The notes under the pieces: model-generated
What the model was told of the DNA's origin: nothing
Databases searched by the model: none
The model's input: the letters and a program-made list of their open reading frames with translations, nothing else
In this document: in pieces, positions 9,743 through 20,197 of the stretch
How positions within the stretch are numbered: position 1 is the stretch's first letter
Layout: each line of letters opens with the position of its first letter
DNA from: Pleurodeles waltl
Taxonomy: Eukaryota; Chordata; Amphibia; Caudata; Salamandridae
Reading direction: 5' to 3'
NCBI RefSeq assembly: GCF_031143425.1
Contig: NC_090448.1
Location: forward strand, 332,270,177 to 332,334,176
Length of the DNA stretch: 64,000 nucleotides
Program-made: the position numbers and the translations under genes

Positions 9743-9955
9743 TGTTGTGTTTTATAATTCTATCTAAATGTGTAATATGTCTTTATGGAATGTATCAGCT
9801 GGAATTCCGATGACCTCACAGGTTCTGAGCTGGGCAGTTGGTTGCTGCTTTGACTCAGTGGCTGGAGGACGTTGGTCTTGACAGAGGAATAAATCTTCTT
9901 GTTTGAGACAAAACAAGCCCCTTGGAGTTTCCTTATTTCAATGGAGGATACAACA
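9743..9955 (+). repeat. 3' LTR of the Ty3/gypsy element
   Basis: 213 bp, TGTTGT...ACAACA, matching 3675-3884. It has an extra GGA in the stretch GCTGGAGGACG. The satellite resumes at 9956 with CTGCTGTCAG, a different place in the unit from where it stopped at 3674. Confidence 0.95.
9888..9893 (+). terminator. Polyadenylation signal AATAAA in 3' LTR
   Basis: Same hexamer and position as in the 5' LTR; this copy would end the genomic transcript of the element. Confidence 0.6.
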
Positions 9956-11720
9956 CTGCTGTCAGTTGGGAACTTCATCATTGTACAAGTGCTTCTTTAT
10001 TTAATTTGTTGGTATCAAGCTTGGCATAAGGTGAGCTTTTTATTGTCAGTATGTTTAGGCATTTTGTTTTCAGTTTGCAAAAAACAATCAGTTACATATT
10101 TTCAGCAATCATGGCTCCTTTAAAATGTAAATTTTACACATTATAAAAAGCAGTTTAAATGAAAACCTGTTGTCGAAATGTCATGAGAATGTAATGCTTT
10201 ATGCCTGCTGCCCCAGTGTTAGTAGAAATGTCAGCCACTTGGGAGAGAACCTAGGGGCACAGGTATTAAGTGCTCTTACAATTGCAAAGGCTGTGATTCA
10301 CAAATCACAGGATTTTCAACCACAACACCCCAAGTCAGAATGTGCTAAAGTTAATTTGGACTGAAAAAGGACATTTTGTAACTGACTCATTATCAGTGGG
10401 GGCACCTCTGCTACTGCATGGGCGCCCTAACACACAGGTACTTTGTACCCTGCCCTCAGGGCTGGAGGGCTTGCTAAAGAGGTGACTTATAAGTGACCTG
10501 GTGCAGTGTAAATGGCAGTGAAAGGGTGCTTGAACCTTTTCATGCAGGCTTCAATGGCAGTCCTGCAAAAGCCTTTGCATGTGCTCCCTATGGGTGGCAA
10601 AATATATGCTGCAGCCCATAGGGATCCCCTGGAACCCAATGCCCTGGGTAAGTAGGTATCATATGCTAAGGACTTATAAGAGGGCACCAGTATGCCAATT
10701 GTGGATGAAATACTGTCTTAACAGTATCCAACAACCAAATGTACGGGAGAGAGCATAACTACTGAATTGTCTGTGTCCGCTGGGGTCCTGATTAGCAGGT
10801 TCCCAGTAGACACAGCCAAACACACTGTCAAACAGGCCAAACGTGGGGGTAACCAAGCTAAAGGGAGGCTACTTTCTTACGCCTAGATGTGATGATACTG
10901 TATTATTTGGTAGGGATTGAATATTGTTTTCACAAGAGGTGTTTGAATGTTTACTCTTGTATATATCAATGGCAAAATCTTCAGGTGTTTGAAATAGAGA
11001 TAATTTTTGCATGTGGGGCATTGGTTTTAGATGACCTGGGAGATCTCACATGTGTACTTAATGCTGGTGTGGCTCTTTCAGACAGAAACCAGAGTACCAG
11101 TACAATGTGGTGACAGAAACGGAAAAAGCTGGGCATAATAATTTGCGCAATGAAAGAGACAATGCTGTGTATCTTGTGTGTTGGTCTGTTTTAAAGGATT
11201 CATGTAGCATATTACTTCTGCTCATGGGAAATGTAGTTTGCTGTTAGTGATATTTTACGAATGCCACAGAAATACATAAAATTAAAATAGAAACAGGAAT
11301 ACATACTCATTGCTTGGGGGTACTTAATAGAATCTTTCATTTTCAGCATATCAGTTAGGAATTTCATACATTTCTACTTCACATCCCTCTCACTAGATCT
11401 TCTTTCTGTATGAAAGAACAATATTGTTGAAATGAACATCCCCTTTTAAACCAAAAAGCCAGAAATGTATAGCATTGTATTAGTAATTTAAAACTTCATC
11501 ACAATAACGTTTTGTAATTCGATCCCTCAGCCCAGTAAAAATTGATTTATCATTGTGTTTACAGCTTTTAATTTCTGGAACTCCCCACTTTTAAACACAT
11601 GACCTTTGTTTGACTTATTTAAAGTTGTAAAAATTAGACTATTTTACTATTTCATTGTATCACTGCCAGTCTTACCAGAGGCGAGATGACACTGGGCTTC
11701 TTTCTGTTTGGGACAAATTG
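9956..11720 (+). repeat. Satellite copy M3, alpha type, left end missing
   Basis: 1765 bp corresponding to unit position 361 to the end. From there on it matches M7 almost base for base, including AACACACAGGTAC, a C in place of A in GTACGGGAGAG, and TTACTCTTGTATATATC. It was joined to the retrotransposon within the unit. Confidence 0.92.
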
Positions 11721-12416
11721 CCTTTCTAATGTAAAGTCGATGATGTCACAGAGTGGGTTAATGTCACAAAGCATCTGTGGAACAGAAAGTTCTTTAACTA
11801 GAAGTTAGTGTTTCCTCTTGGTAACTTGAGGAAAATGTCAGCCTTAATGAAGAAGGTGGTGATCCTCCTCAGTTTACCGAACCTCTATGACTATAACATC
11901 TTAATTAAATCAGAATGAAAAGAAAACAAGTTGCACATCATGTGTGACTCTTCTGTGGAGGAAAGATTACAGACAGGTGTAACTGCAAGACGTGTTTTGC
12001 AGAATACTGAAAGTTTTGCTTAGGATACTTTTACTATTGTTGGAAAAAATGTTTTGTATTTCATCAGGATGGCCTGGTACCTGCTGTCAGTTGGGAACTT
12101 CATCATTATACAAGTGCTTCTTTTTTTAATTTGTTGGTATCAAGCTTGGCATAAGGTGAGCTTTTTATTGTCAGTATGTTTAGGCATTTTGTTTTCAGTT
12201 TGCAAAAAACAATCAGTTACATATTTTCAGCAATCATGGCTCCTTTAAAATGTAAATTTTACACATTATAAAAAGCAGTTTAAATGAAAACCTGTTGTCG
12301 AAATGTCATGAGAATGTAATGCTTTATGCCTGCTGCCCCAGTGTTAGTAGAAATGTCAGCCACTTGGGAGAGAACCTAGGGGCACAGGTAATAAGTGCTC
12401 TTACATTTGCAAAGGC

Positions 12417-12434
12417 TGTGATTCACAAATCACA
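12417..12434. repeat. Short perfect hairpin in each unit (reference copy M4)
   Basis: TGTGATT and AATCACA flank a 4-base CACA loop. It is intact in the interior copies I read; M1 has C for the first T pair near 977. The stem could form in RNA or single-stranded DNA. Confidence 0.5.
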
Positions 12435-12524
12435 GGATTTTCAACCACAACATCCCAAGTCAGAATGTGCTAAAGTTAATGTGGACTGAAAAAGGACATT
12501 TTGTGACTGACTCATTATCAGTGG

Positions 12525-12552
12525 GGGCACCTCTGCTACTGCATGGGTGCCC
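12525..12552. repeat. Inverted repeat GGGCACC/GGTGCCC (reference copy M4)
   Basis: A 7-bp perfect stem with a 14-base loop, at the start of the LTR-like segment. It is present in the other units with point changes in a few (for example GGCGCCC in M3). Confidence 0.45.
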
Positions 12553-12709
12553 TCACACACAGGCACTTTGTACCCTGCCCTCAGGGCTGGAGGGCTTGCT
12601 AAAGAGGTGACTTATAAGAGACCTGGTGCAGTGTAAATGGCAGTGAAAGGGTGCTTGAACCTTTTCATGCAGGCTTCAATGGCAGTCCTGCAAAAGCCTT
12701 TGCATGTGC

Positions 12710-12749
12710 TCCCTATGGGTGGCAAAATATATGCTGCAGCCCATAGGGA
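12710..12749. repeat. 10-bp perfect inverted repeat around a 20-base loop (reference copy M4)
   Basis: TCCCTATGGG (12710-12719) and CCCATAGGGA (12740-12749) are exact reverse complements. It is conserved in most units, and broken by single changes in M2 (left arm), M9 (CATAGTGATC near 23341) and M13 (CTCACTATGG near 31769). The arms are themselves near-palindromic. Confidence 0.6.
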
Positions 12750-13540
12750 TCCCCTGGAACCCAATGCCCTGGGTAAGTAGGTATCATATGCTAAGGACTT
12801 AAAAGAGGGCACCAGTATGCCAATTGTGGATGAAATACTGTCTTAACAGTATCCAACAACCAAATGTAAGGGAGAGAGCATAACTACTGAATTGTCTGTG
12901 TCCGCTGGGGTCCTGATTAGCAGGTTCCCAGTAGACACAGCCAAACACACTGTCAAACAGGCCAAACGTGGGGGTAACCAAGCTAAAGGGAGGCTACTTT
13001 CTTACGCCTAGATGTGATGATACTGTATTCTTTGGTAGGGATTGAATACTGTTTTCACAAGAGGTGTTTGAATGTTTACCCTTGTATTTATCAATGGCAA
13101 AATCTTCAGGTGTTTGAAATTGAGATAAGTTTTGCATGTGGGGCATTGGTTTAGATGACCTGGGAGATCTCACATGTGTACTTAATGCTGGTGTGGCTCT
13201 TTCAGACAGAAACCAGAGTACCAGTACAATGTGGTGACAGAAACAGAAAAGGCTGGGCATAATAATTTGCGCAATGAAAGAGACAATGCTCTGTGTCTTG
13301 TGTGTTGGTCTGTTTTAAAGGATTCATGTAGCATATTACTTCTGCTTATGGGAAATGTAGTTTGCTGTTAGTGATATTTTATGAATGCCACAGAAATACA
13401 TAAAATTAAAATAGAAACAGGAATACATACTCATTGCTTGGGGGTACTTAATAGAATCTTTCATTTTCAGCATATCAGTTAGGAATTTCATACATTTCTA
13501 CTTCACATCCCTCTCACTAGATCTTCTTTCTGTATGAAAG

Positions 13541-13552
13541 AACAATATTGTT
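13541..13552. repeat. 12-bp perfect palindrome AACAATATTGTT (reference copy M4)
   Basis: Self-complementary over all 12 bases and unchanged in every unit I read, including edge copy M1 (2099-2110). It could be a dimeric protein site, or simply chance. Confidence 0.5.
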
Positions 13553-13841
13553 GAAATGAACATCCCCTTTTAAACCAAAAAGCCAGAAATGTATAGCATA
13601 TTAGTAACTTAAAACTTTATCACAATAATGTTTTGTAATTCAATCCCTCAGCCGAGTAAAAATGGAGTTATCATTGTGTTTACAGCTTTTAATTTCTGGA
13701 ACTCCCCACTTTTAAACACATGACCGTTGTTTGACTTTTTTAAAGTTGTACAAATTAGACCATTTTACTATTTCATTGTATCACTGCCAGTCTTACCAGA
13801 GGCGAGATGACACTGGGCTTCTTTCTGTTTAGGACAAATTG

Positions 13842-15962
13842 CCTTTCTAATGTAAAGTCGATGATGTCACAGAGTGGCTTAATGTCACAAAGCATCTGTG
13901 GAACAGAAAGTTCTTTAACTAGAAGTTAGTGTTCCCTCTTGGTAACTTGAGGAAAATGTCAGCCTTAATGAAGAAGGTGGTGATCCTCCTCAGTTTACTA
14001 AACCTCTATGACTATAACATCTTAATGAAATCAGAATGAAAAGAAAACAAGTTGCACATCATGTGTGACTCTTCTGTGGAGGAAAGATTACAGACAGGTG
14101 TAACTGCAAGACGTGTCTTGCAGAATACTGAAAGTTTTGCTGAGGATACTTTTACTATTGTTGGAAAAAATGTTTTGTATTTCATCAGGATGGCCTGGTA
14201 CCTGCTGTCAGTTGGGAACTTCATCATTGTACAAGTGCTTCTTTATTTAATTTGTTGGTATCAAGCTTGGCATAAGGTGAGCTTTTTATTGTCAGTATGT
14301 TTAGGCATTTTGTTTTCAGTTTGCAAAAAACAATCAGTTACATATTTTCAGCAATCATGGCTCCTTTAAAATGTAAATTTTACACATTATAAAAAGCAGT
14401 TTAAATGAAAACCTGTTGTCGAAATGTCATGAGAATGTAATGCTTTATGCCTGCTGCCCCAGTGTTAGTAGAAATGTCAGCCACTTGGGAGAGAACCTAG
14501 GGGCACAGGTAATAAGTGCTCTTACATTTGCAAAGGCTGTGATTCACAAATCACAGGATTTTCAACCACAACATCCCAAGTCAGAATGTGCTAAAGTTAA
14601 TGTGGACTGAAAAAGGACATTTTGTGACTGACTCATTATCAGTGGGGGCACCTCTGCTACTGCATGGGTGCCCTCACACACAGGCACTTTGTACCCTGCC
14701 CTCAGGGCTGGAGGGCTTGCTAAAGAGGTGACTTATAAGAGACCTGGTGCAGTGTAAATGGCAGTGAAAGGGTGCTTGAACCTTTTCATGCAGGCTTCAA
14801 TGGCAGTCCTGCAAAAGCCTTTGCATGTGCTCCCTATGGGTGGCAAAATATATGCTGCAGCCCATAGGGATCCCCTGGAACCCAATGCCCTGGGTAAGAA
14901 GGTATCATATGCTAAGGACTTAAAAGAGGGCACCAGTATGCCAATTGTGGATGAAATACTGTCTTAACAGTATCCAACAACCAAATGTAAGGGAGAGAGC
15001 ATAACTACTGAAATGTCTGTGTCCGCTGGGGTCCTGATTAGCAGGTTCCCAGTAGACACAGCCAAACACACTGTCAAACAGGCCAAACGTGGGGGTAACC
15101 AAGCAAAAGGGAGGCTACTTTCTTACGCCTAGATGTGATGATACTGTATTCTTTGGTAGGGATTGAATACTGTTTTCACAAGAGGTGTTTGAATGTTTAC
15201 CCTTGTATGTATCAATGGCAAAATCTTCAGGTGTTTGAAATTGAGATAAGTTTTGCATGTGGGGCATTGGTTTAGATGACCTGGGAGATCTCACATGTGT
15301 ACTTAATGCTGGTGTGGCTCTTTCAGACAGAAACCAGAGTACCAGTACAATGTGGTGACAGAAACAGAAAAGGCTGGGCATAATAATTTGCGCAATGAAA
15401 GAGACAATGCTGTGTATCTTGTGTGTTGGTCTGTTTTAAAGGATTCATGTAGCATATTACTTCTGCTCATGGGAAATGTAGTTTGCTGTTAGTGATATTT
15501 TATGAATGCCACAGAAATACATACAATTAAAATAGAAACAGGAATACATACTCATTGCTTGGGGGTACTTAATAGAATCTTTCATTTTCAGCATATCAGT
15601 TAGGAATTTCATACATTTCTACTTCACATCCCTCTCACTAGATCTTCTTTCTGTATGAAAGAACAATATTGTTGAAATGAACATCCCCTTTTAAACCAAA
15701 AAGCCAGAAATGTATAGCATATTAGTAACTTAAAACTTTATCACAATAATGTTTTGTAATTCAATCCCTCAGCCGAGTAAAAATGGAGTTATCATTGTGT
15801 TTACAGCTTTTAATTTCTGGAACTCCCCACTTTTAAACACATGACCGTTGTTTGACTTTTTTAAAGTTGTACAAATTAGACCATTTTACTATTTCATTGT
15901 ATCACTGCCAGTCTTACCAGAGGCGAGATGACACTGGGCTTCTTTCTGTTTATGACAAATTG
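13842..15962 (+). repeat. Satellite copy M5, gamma type
   Basis: 2121 bp. Gamma markers: GCTGAGG, CTTTATTTAATTTG, GGGTAAGAAGGTATC near 14892, TTGTATGTATC near 15206 and the 4-bp deletion GCATATTAG. AACAAGC is followed by AAAGGG instead of TAAAGGG near 15102. Confidence 0.93.
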
Positions 15963-18072
15963 CCTTTCTAATGTAAAGTCGATGATGTCACAGCGTGGCT
16001 TAATGTCACAAAGCATCTGTGGAACAGAAAGTTCTTTAACTAGAAGTTAGTGTTCCCTCTTGGTAACTTGAGGAAAATGTCAGCCTTAATGAAGAAGGTG
16101 GTGATCCTCCTCAGTTTACTAAACCTCTATGACTATAACATCTTAATGAAATCAGAATGAAAAGAAAACAAGTTGCACATCATGTGTGACTCTTCTGTGG
16201 AGGAAAGATTACAGACAGGTGTAACTGCAAGACGTGTCTTGCAGAATACTGAAAGTTTTGCTGAGGATACTTTTACTATTGTTGGAAAAAATGTTTTGTA
16301 TTTCATCAGGATGGCCTGGTACCTGCTGTCAGTTGGGAACTTCATCATTGTACAAGTGCTTCTTTATTGAATTTGTTGGTATCAAGCTTGGCATAAGGTG
16401 AGCTTTTTATTGTCAGTATGTTTAGGCATTTTGTTTTCAGTTTGCAAAAAACAATCAGTTACATATTTTCAGCAATCATGGCTCCTTTAAAATGTAAATT
16501 TTACACATTATAAAAAGCAGTTTAAATGAAAACCTGTTGTCGAAATGTCATGAGAATGTAATGCTTTATGCCTGCTGCCCCAGTGTTAGTAGAAATGTCA
16601 GCCACTTGGGAGAGAACCTAGGGGCACAGGTAATAAGTGCTCTTACAATTGCAAAGGCTGTGATTCACAAATCACAGGATTTTCAACCACAACATCCCAA
16701 GTCGGAATGTGCTAAAGTTAATTTGGACTGAAAAAGGACATTTTGTGACTGACTCATTATCAGTGGGGGCACCTCTGCTACTGCATGGGTGCCCTCACAC
16801 ACAGGCACTTTGTACCCTGCCCTCAGGGCTGGAGGGCTTGCTAAAGAGGTGACTTATAAGTGACCTGGTGCAGTGTAAATGGCAGTGAAAGGGTGCTTGA
16901 ACCTTTTCATGCAGGCTTCAATGGCAGTCCTGCGAAAGCCTTTGCATGTGCTCCCTATGGGTGGCAAAATATATGCTGCAGCCCATAGGGATCCCCTGGA
17001 ACCCAATGCCCTGGGTAAGTAGCACTTATAAGAGGGCACCAGTATGCCAATTGTGGATGAAATACTGTCTTAACAGTATCCAACAACCAAATGTAAGGGA
17101 GAGAGCATAACTACTGAATTGTCTGTGTCCGCTGGGGTCCTGATTAGCAGGATCCCAGTAGACATAGCCAAACACACTGTCAAACAGGCCAAACGTGGGG
17201 GTAACCAAGCTAAAGGGAGGCTACTTTCTTATGCCTAGATGTGATGATACTGTATTCTTTGGTATAGATTGAATATTGTTTTCACAAGAGGTGTTTGAAT
17301 GTTTACAGTTGTATGTATCAATGGCAAAATCTTCAGGTGTTTGAAATAGAGATATTTTTGGCATGTGGGGCATTGGTTTTAGATGACCTGGGAGATCTCA
17401 CATGTGCACTTAATGCTGGTGTGGCTCTTTCACACAGAAACCAGAGTACCAGTACAATGTGGTGACAGAAACAGAAAAAGCTGGGCATAATAATTTGCGC
17501 AATGAAAGAGACAATGCTGTGTATCTTGTGTGTTGGTCTGTTTTAAAGGATTCATGTAGCATATTACTTCTGCTGATGGGAAATGTAGTTTGCTGTTAGT
17601 GATATTTTACGAATGCCACAGAAATACATACAATTAAAATAGAAAAATAACTGCATACTCATTGCTTGGGGGTTCTTAATAGAATCTTTCATTTTCAGCA
17701 TATCAGTTAGGAATTTCATACATTTCTACTTCACATCCCTCTCACTAGATCTTCTTTCTGTATGAAAGAACAATATTGTTGAAATGAACATCCCCTTTTA
17801 AACCAAAAAGCCAGAAATGTATAGCATTGTATTAGTAATTTAAAACTTCATCACAATAACGTTTTGTAATTCGATCCCTCAGCCCAGTAAAAATTGATTT
17901 ATCATTGTGTTTACAGCTTTTAATTTCTGGAACTCCCCACTTTTAAACACATGACCTTTGTTTGACTTATTTAAAGTTGTAAAAATTAGACCATTTTACT
18001 ATTTCATTGTATCACTGCCAGTCTTACCAGAGGCGAGATGACACTGGGCTTCTTTCTGTTTGGGACAAATTG
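15963..18072 (+). repeat. Satellite copy M6, delta type
   Basis: 2110 bp. Delta markers: CTTTATTGAATTTG near 16362, the net 15-bp deletion giving GTAGCACTTATAAG near 17018, GGATCCCAGTAGACATAG, TTACAGTTGTATG, GAGATATTTTTGG, and AGAAAAATAACTGC near 17641. Confidence 0.93.
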
Positions 18073-20197
18073 CCTTTCTAATGTAAAGTCGATGATGTCA
18101 CAGAGTGGGTTAATGTCACAAAGCATCTGTGGAACAGAAAGTTCTTTAACTAGAAGTTAGTGTTTCCTCTTGGTAACTTGAGGAAAATGTCAGCCTTAAT
18201 GAAGAAGGTGGTGATCCTCCTCAGTTTACCGAACCTCTATGACTATAACATCTTAATGAAATCAGAATGAAAAGAAAACAAGTTGCACATCATGTGTGAC
18301 TCTTCTGTGGAGGTAAGATTACAGACAGGTGTAACTGCAAGACGTGTTTTGCAGAATACTGAAAGTTTTGCTTAGGATACTTTTACTATTGTTGGAAAAA
18401 ATGTTTTGTATTTCATCAGGATGGCCTGGTACCTGCTGTCAGTTGGGAACTTCATCATTGTACAAGTGCTTCTTTTTTTAATTTGTTGGTATCAAGCTTG
18501 GCATAAGGTGAGCTTTTTATTGTCAGTATGTTTAGGCATTTTGTTTTCAGTTTGCAAAAAACAATCAGTTACATATTTTCAGCAATCATGGCTCCTTTAA
18601 AATGTAAATTTTACACATTATAAAAAGCAGTTTAAATGAAAACCTGTTGTCGAAATGTCATGAGAATGTAATGCTTTATGCCTGCTGCCCCAGTGTTAGT
18701 AGAAATGTCAGCCACTTGGGAGAGAACCTAGGGGCACAGGTATTAAGTGCTCTTACAATTGCAAAGGCTGTGATTCACAAATCACAGGATTTTCAACCAC
18801 AACACCCCAAGTCAGAATGTGCTAAAGTTAATTTGGACTGAAAAAGGACATTTTGTGACTGACTCATTATCAGTGGGGGCACCTCTGCTACTGCATGGGT
18901 GCCCTAACACACAGGTACTTTGTACCCTGCCCTCAGGGCTGGAGGGCTTGCTAAAGAGGTGACTTATAAGTGACCTGGTGCAGTGTAAATGGCAGTGAAA
19001 GGGTGCTTGAACCTTTTCATGCAGGCTTCAATGGCAGTCCTGCAAAAGCCTTTGCATGTGCTCCCTATGGGTGGCAAAATATATGCTGCAGCCCATAGGG
19101 ATCCCCTGGAACCCAATGCCCTGGGTAAGTAGGTATCATATGCTAAGGACTTATAAGAGGGCACCAGTATGCCAATTGTGGATGAAATACTGTCTTAACA
19201 GTATCCAACAACCAAATGTACGGGAGAGAGCATAACTACTGAATTGTCTGTGTCCGCTGGGGTCCTGATTAGCAGGTTCCCAGTAGACACAGCCAAACAC
19301 ACTGTCAAACAGGCCAAACGTGGGGGTAACCAAGCTAAAGGGAGGCTACTTTCTTACGCCTAGATGTGATGATACTGTATTATTTGGTAGGGATTGAATA
19401 TTGTTTTCACAAGAGGTGTTTGAATGTTTACTCTTGTATATATCAATGGCAAAATCTTCAGGTGTTTGAAATAGAGATAATTTTTGCATGTGGGGCATTG
19501 GTTTTAGATGACCTGGGAGATCTCACATGTGTACTTAATGCTGGTGTGGCTCTTTCAGACAGAAACCAGAGTACCAGTACAATGTGGTGACAGAAACGGA
19601 AAAAGCTGGGCATAATAATTTGCGCAATGAAAGAGACAATGCTGTGTATCTTGTGTGTTGGTCTGTTTTAAAGGATTCATGTAGCATATTACTTCTGCTC
19701 ATGGGAAATGTAGTTTGCTGTTAGTGATATTTTACGAATGCCACAGAAATACATAAAATTAAAATAGAAACAGGAATACATACTCATTGCTTGGGGGTAC
19801 TTAATAGAATCTTTCATTTTCAGCATATCAGTTAGGAATTTCATACATTTCTACTTCACATCCCTCTCACTAGATCTTCTTTCTGTATGAAAGAACAATA
19901 TTGTTGAAATGAACATCCCCTTTTAAACCAAAAAGCCAGAAATGTATAGCATTGTATTAGTAATTTAAAACTTCATCACAATAACGTTTTGTAATTCGAT
20001 CCCTCAGCCCAGTAAAAATTGATTTATCATTGTGTTTACAGCTTTTAATTTCTGGAACTCCCCACTTTTAAACACATGACCTTTGTTTGACTTATTTAAA
20101 GTTGTAAAAATTAGACTATTTTACTATTTCATTGTATCACTGCCAGTCTTACCAGAGGAGAGATGACACTGGGCTTCTTTCTGTTTGGGACAAATTG
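18073..20197 (+). repeat. Satellite copy M7, alpha type
   Basis: 2125 bp, the longest unit. Alpha markers: GGAGGTAAG at 18309-18317, CTTTTTTTAATTTG, AACACACAGGTAC, GTACGGGAGAG and TTGTATATATC. Near-identical to M3 over their shared length. Confidence 0.93.

Larger units (their letters stand above)
3675..9955 (+). mobile_element. Ty3/gypsy LTR retrotransposon, 6281 bp including a nested solo LTR
   Basis: It has two LTRs of 210 and 213 bp beginning TGTTGT and ending ACAACA, a primer binding site 5 bases inside the left LTR, gag with two zinc knuckles, an aspartic protease (DSG), reverse transcriptase, RNase H and integrase in that order, and a purine tract before the right LTR. Protease-RT-RNaseH-integrase order defines Ty3/gypsy (Metaviridae) rather than Ty1/copia. 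No envelope gene is present. The LTRs differ at 8 of 210 aligned positions plus a 3-bp indel (about 3.8%), so this is not a fresh insertion. The flanks are at different phases of the satellite unit and show no target duplication. The coding region is broken only by the solo LTR at 5859-6719. Confidence 0.96.
12505..13005 (-). repeat. LTR-like segment inside the satellite unit (reference copy M4; present in each unit)
   Basis: From CTGACTCATTATCAGTGGGG to CTACTTTCTTACG the unit contains a run of phrases (GGGGGCACCTCTGCTA, TTTGTACCCTGCCC, CTCCCTATGGGTGGCA, GCAGCCCATAGGGATCCC, CCAGTATGCCAATTG, GGGGGTAACCAAGC) that I recall from a very abundant dispersed LTR-type repeat of newts and other salamanders, oriented on the minus strand. 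On the minus strand it would begin near TAAGAAAGTAG. The resemblance is from memory and was not aligned. The retrotransposon at 3675 joins the satellite very near the right edge of this segment. Short minus-strand open frames here are by-products, not genes. Confidence 0.4.
11721..13841 (+). repeat. Satellite copy M4, beta type
   Basis: 2121 bp. Beta markers: GCTTAGG near 12018, ATTATACAAG near 12105, TTGTATTTATC near 13082, CTCTGTGTCTTG near 13288, and the 4-bp deletion giving GCATATTAG near 13597. Used below as the reference copy for structures inside the unit. Confidence 0.93.
9956..18072. repeat. Higher-order block 1: M3-M6 (alpha-beta-gamma-delta)
   Basis: Four copies in the order alpha, beta, gamma, delta. 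Measured between equivalent landmarks (10170 to 18647) the period is 8477 bp. The left end is trimmed by the retrotransposon junction. Confidence 0.85.

Noticed and set aside
12267..12275. TATAAAAAG in each unit as a possible satellite promoter
   Set aside because: Only an isolated AT-rich match; nothing nearby supports a transcription start.
12295..12489. 64-codon open frame present in nearly every unit
   Set aside because: It starts with TTG rather than ATG, has no domain, and its copies differ without sign of codon constraint; best explained as chance.
12612..12812. Minus-strand open frames of 60-88 codons in each unit
   Set aside because: They lie in and beside the LTR-like segment, vary in length with the 15-bp deletion, and match no protein family I know.
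11721..13841. Hammerhead ribozyme, as in some newt satellites
   Set aside because: I looked for CTGATGA with a paired GAAA and found only partial strings (CTGATGGGAAA in delta copies, GTCGAAATGTC in most copies) without the needed stems.
14052..14369. Recurring plus-strand open frame of about 105 codons in gamma-fronted copies
   Set aside because: Interrupted in other types (GCTTAGG, CTTTATTGA stops), no recognisable domain, and it repeats only because the satellite repeats. Not supported as a gene.
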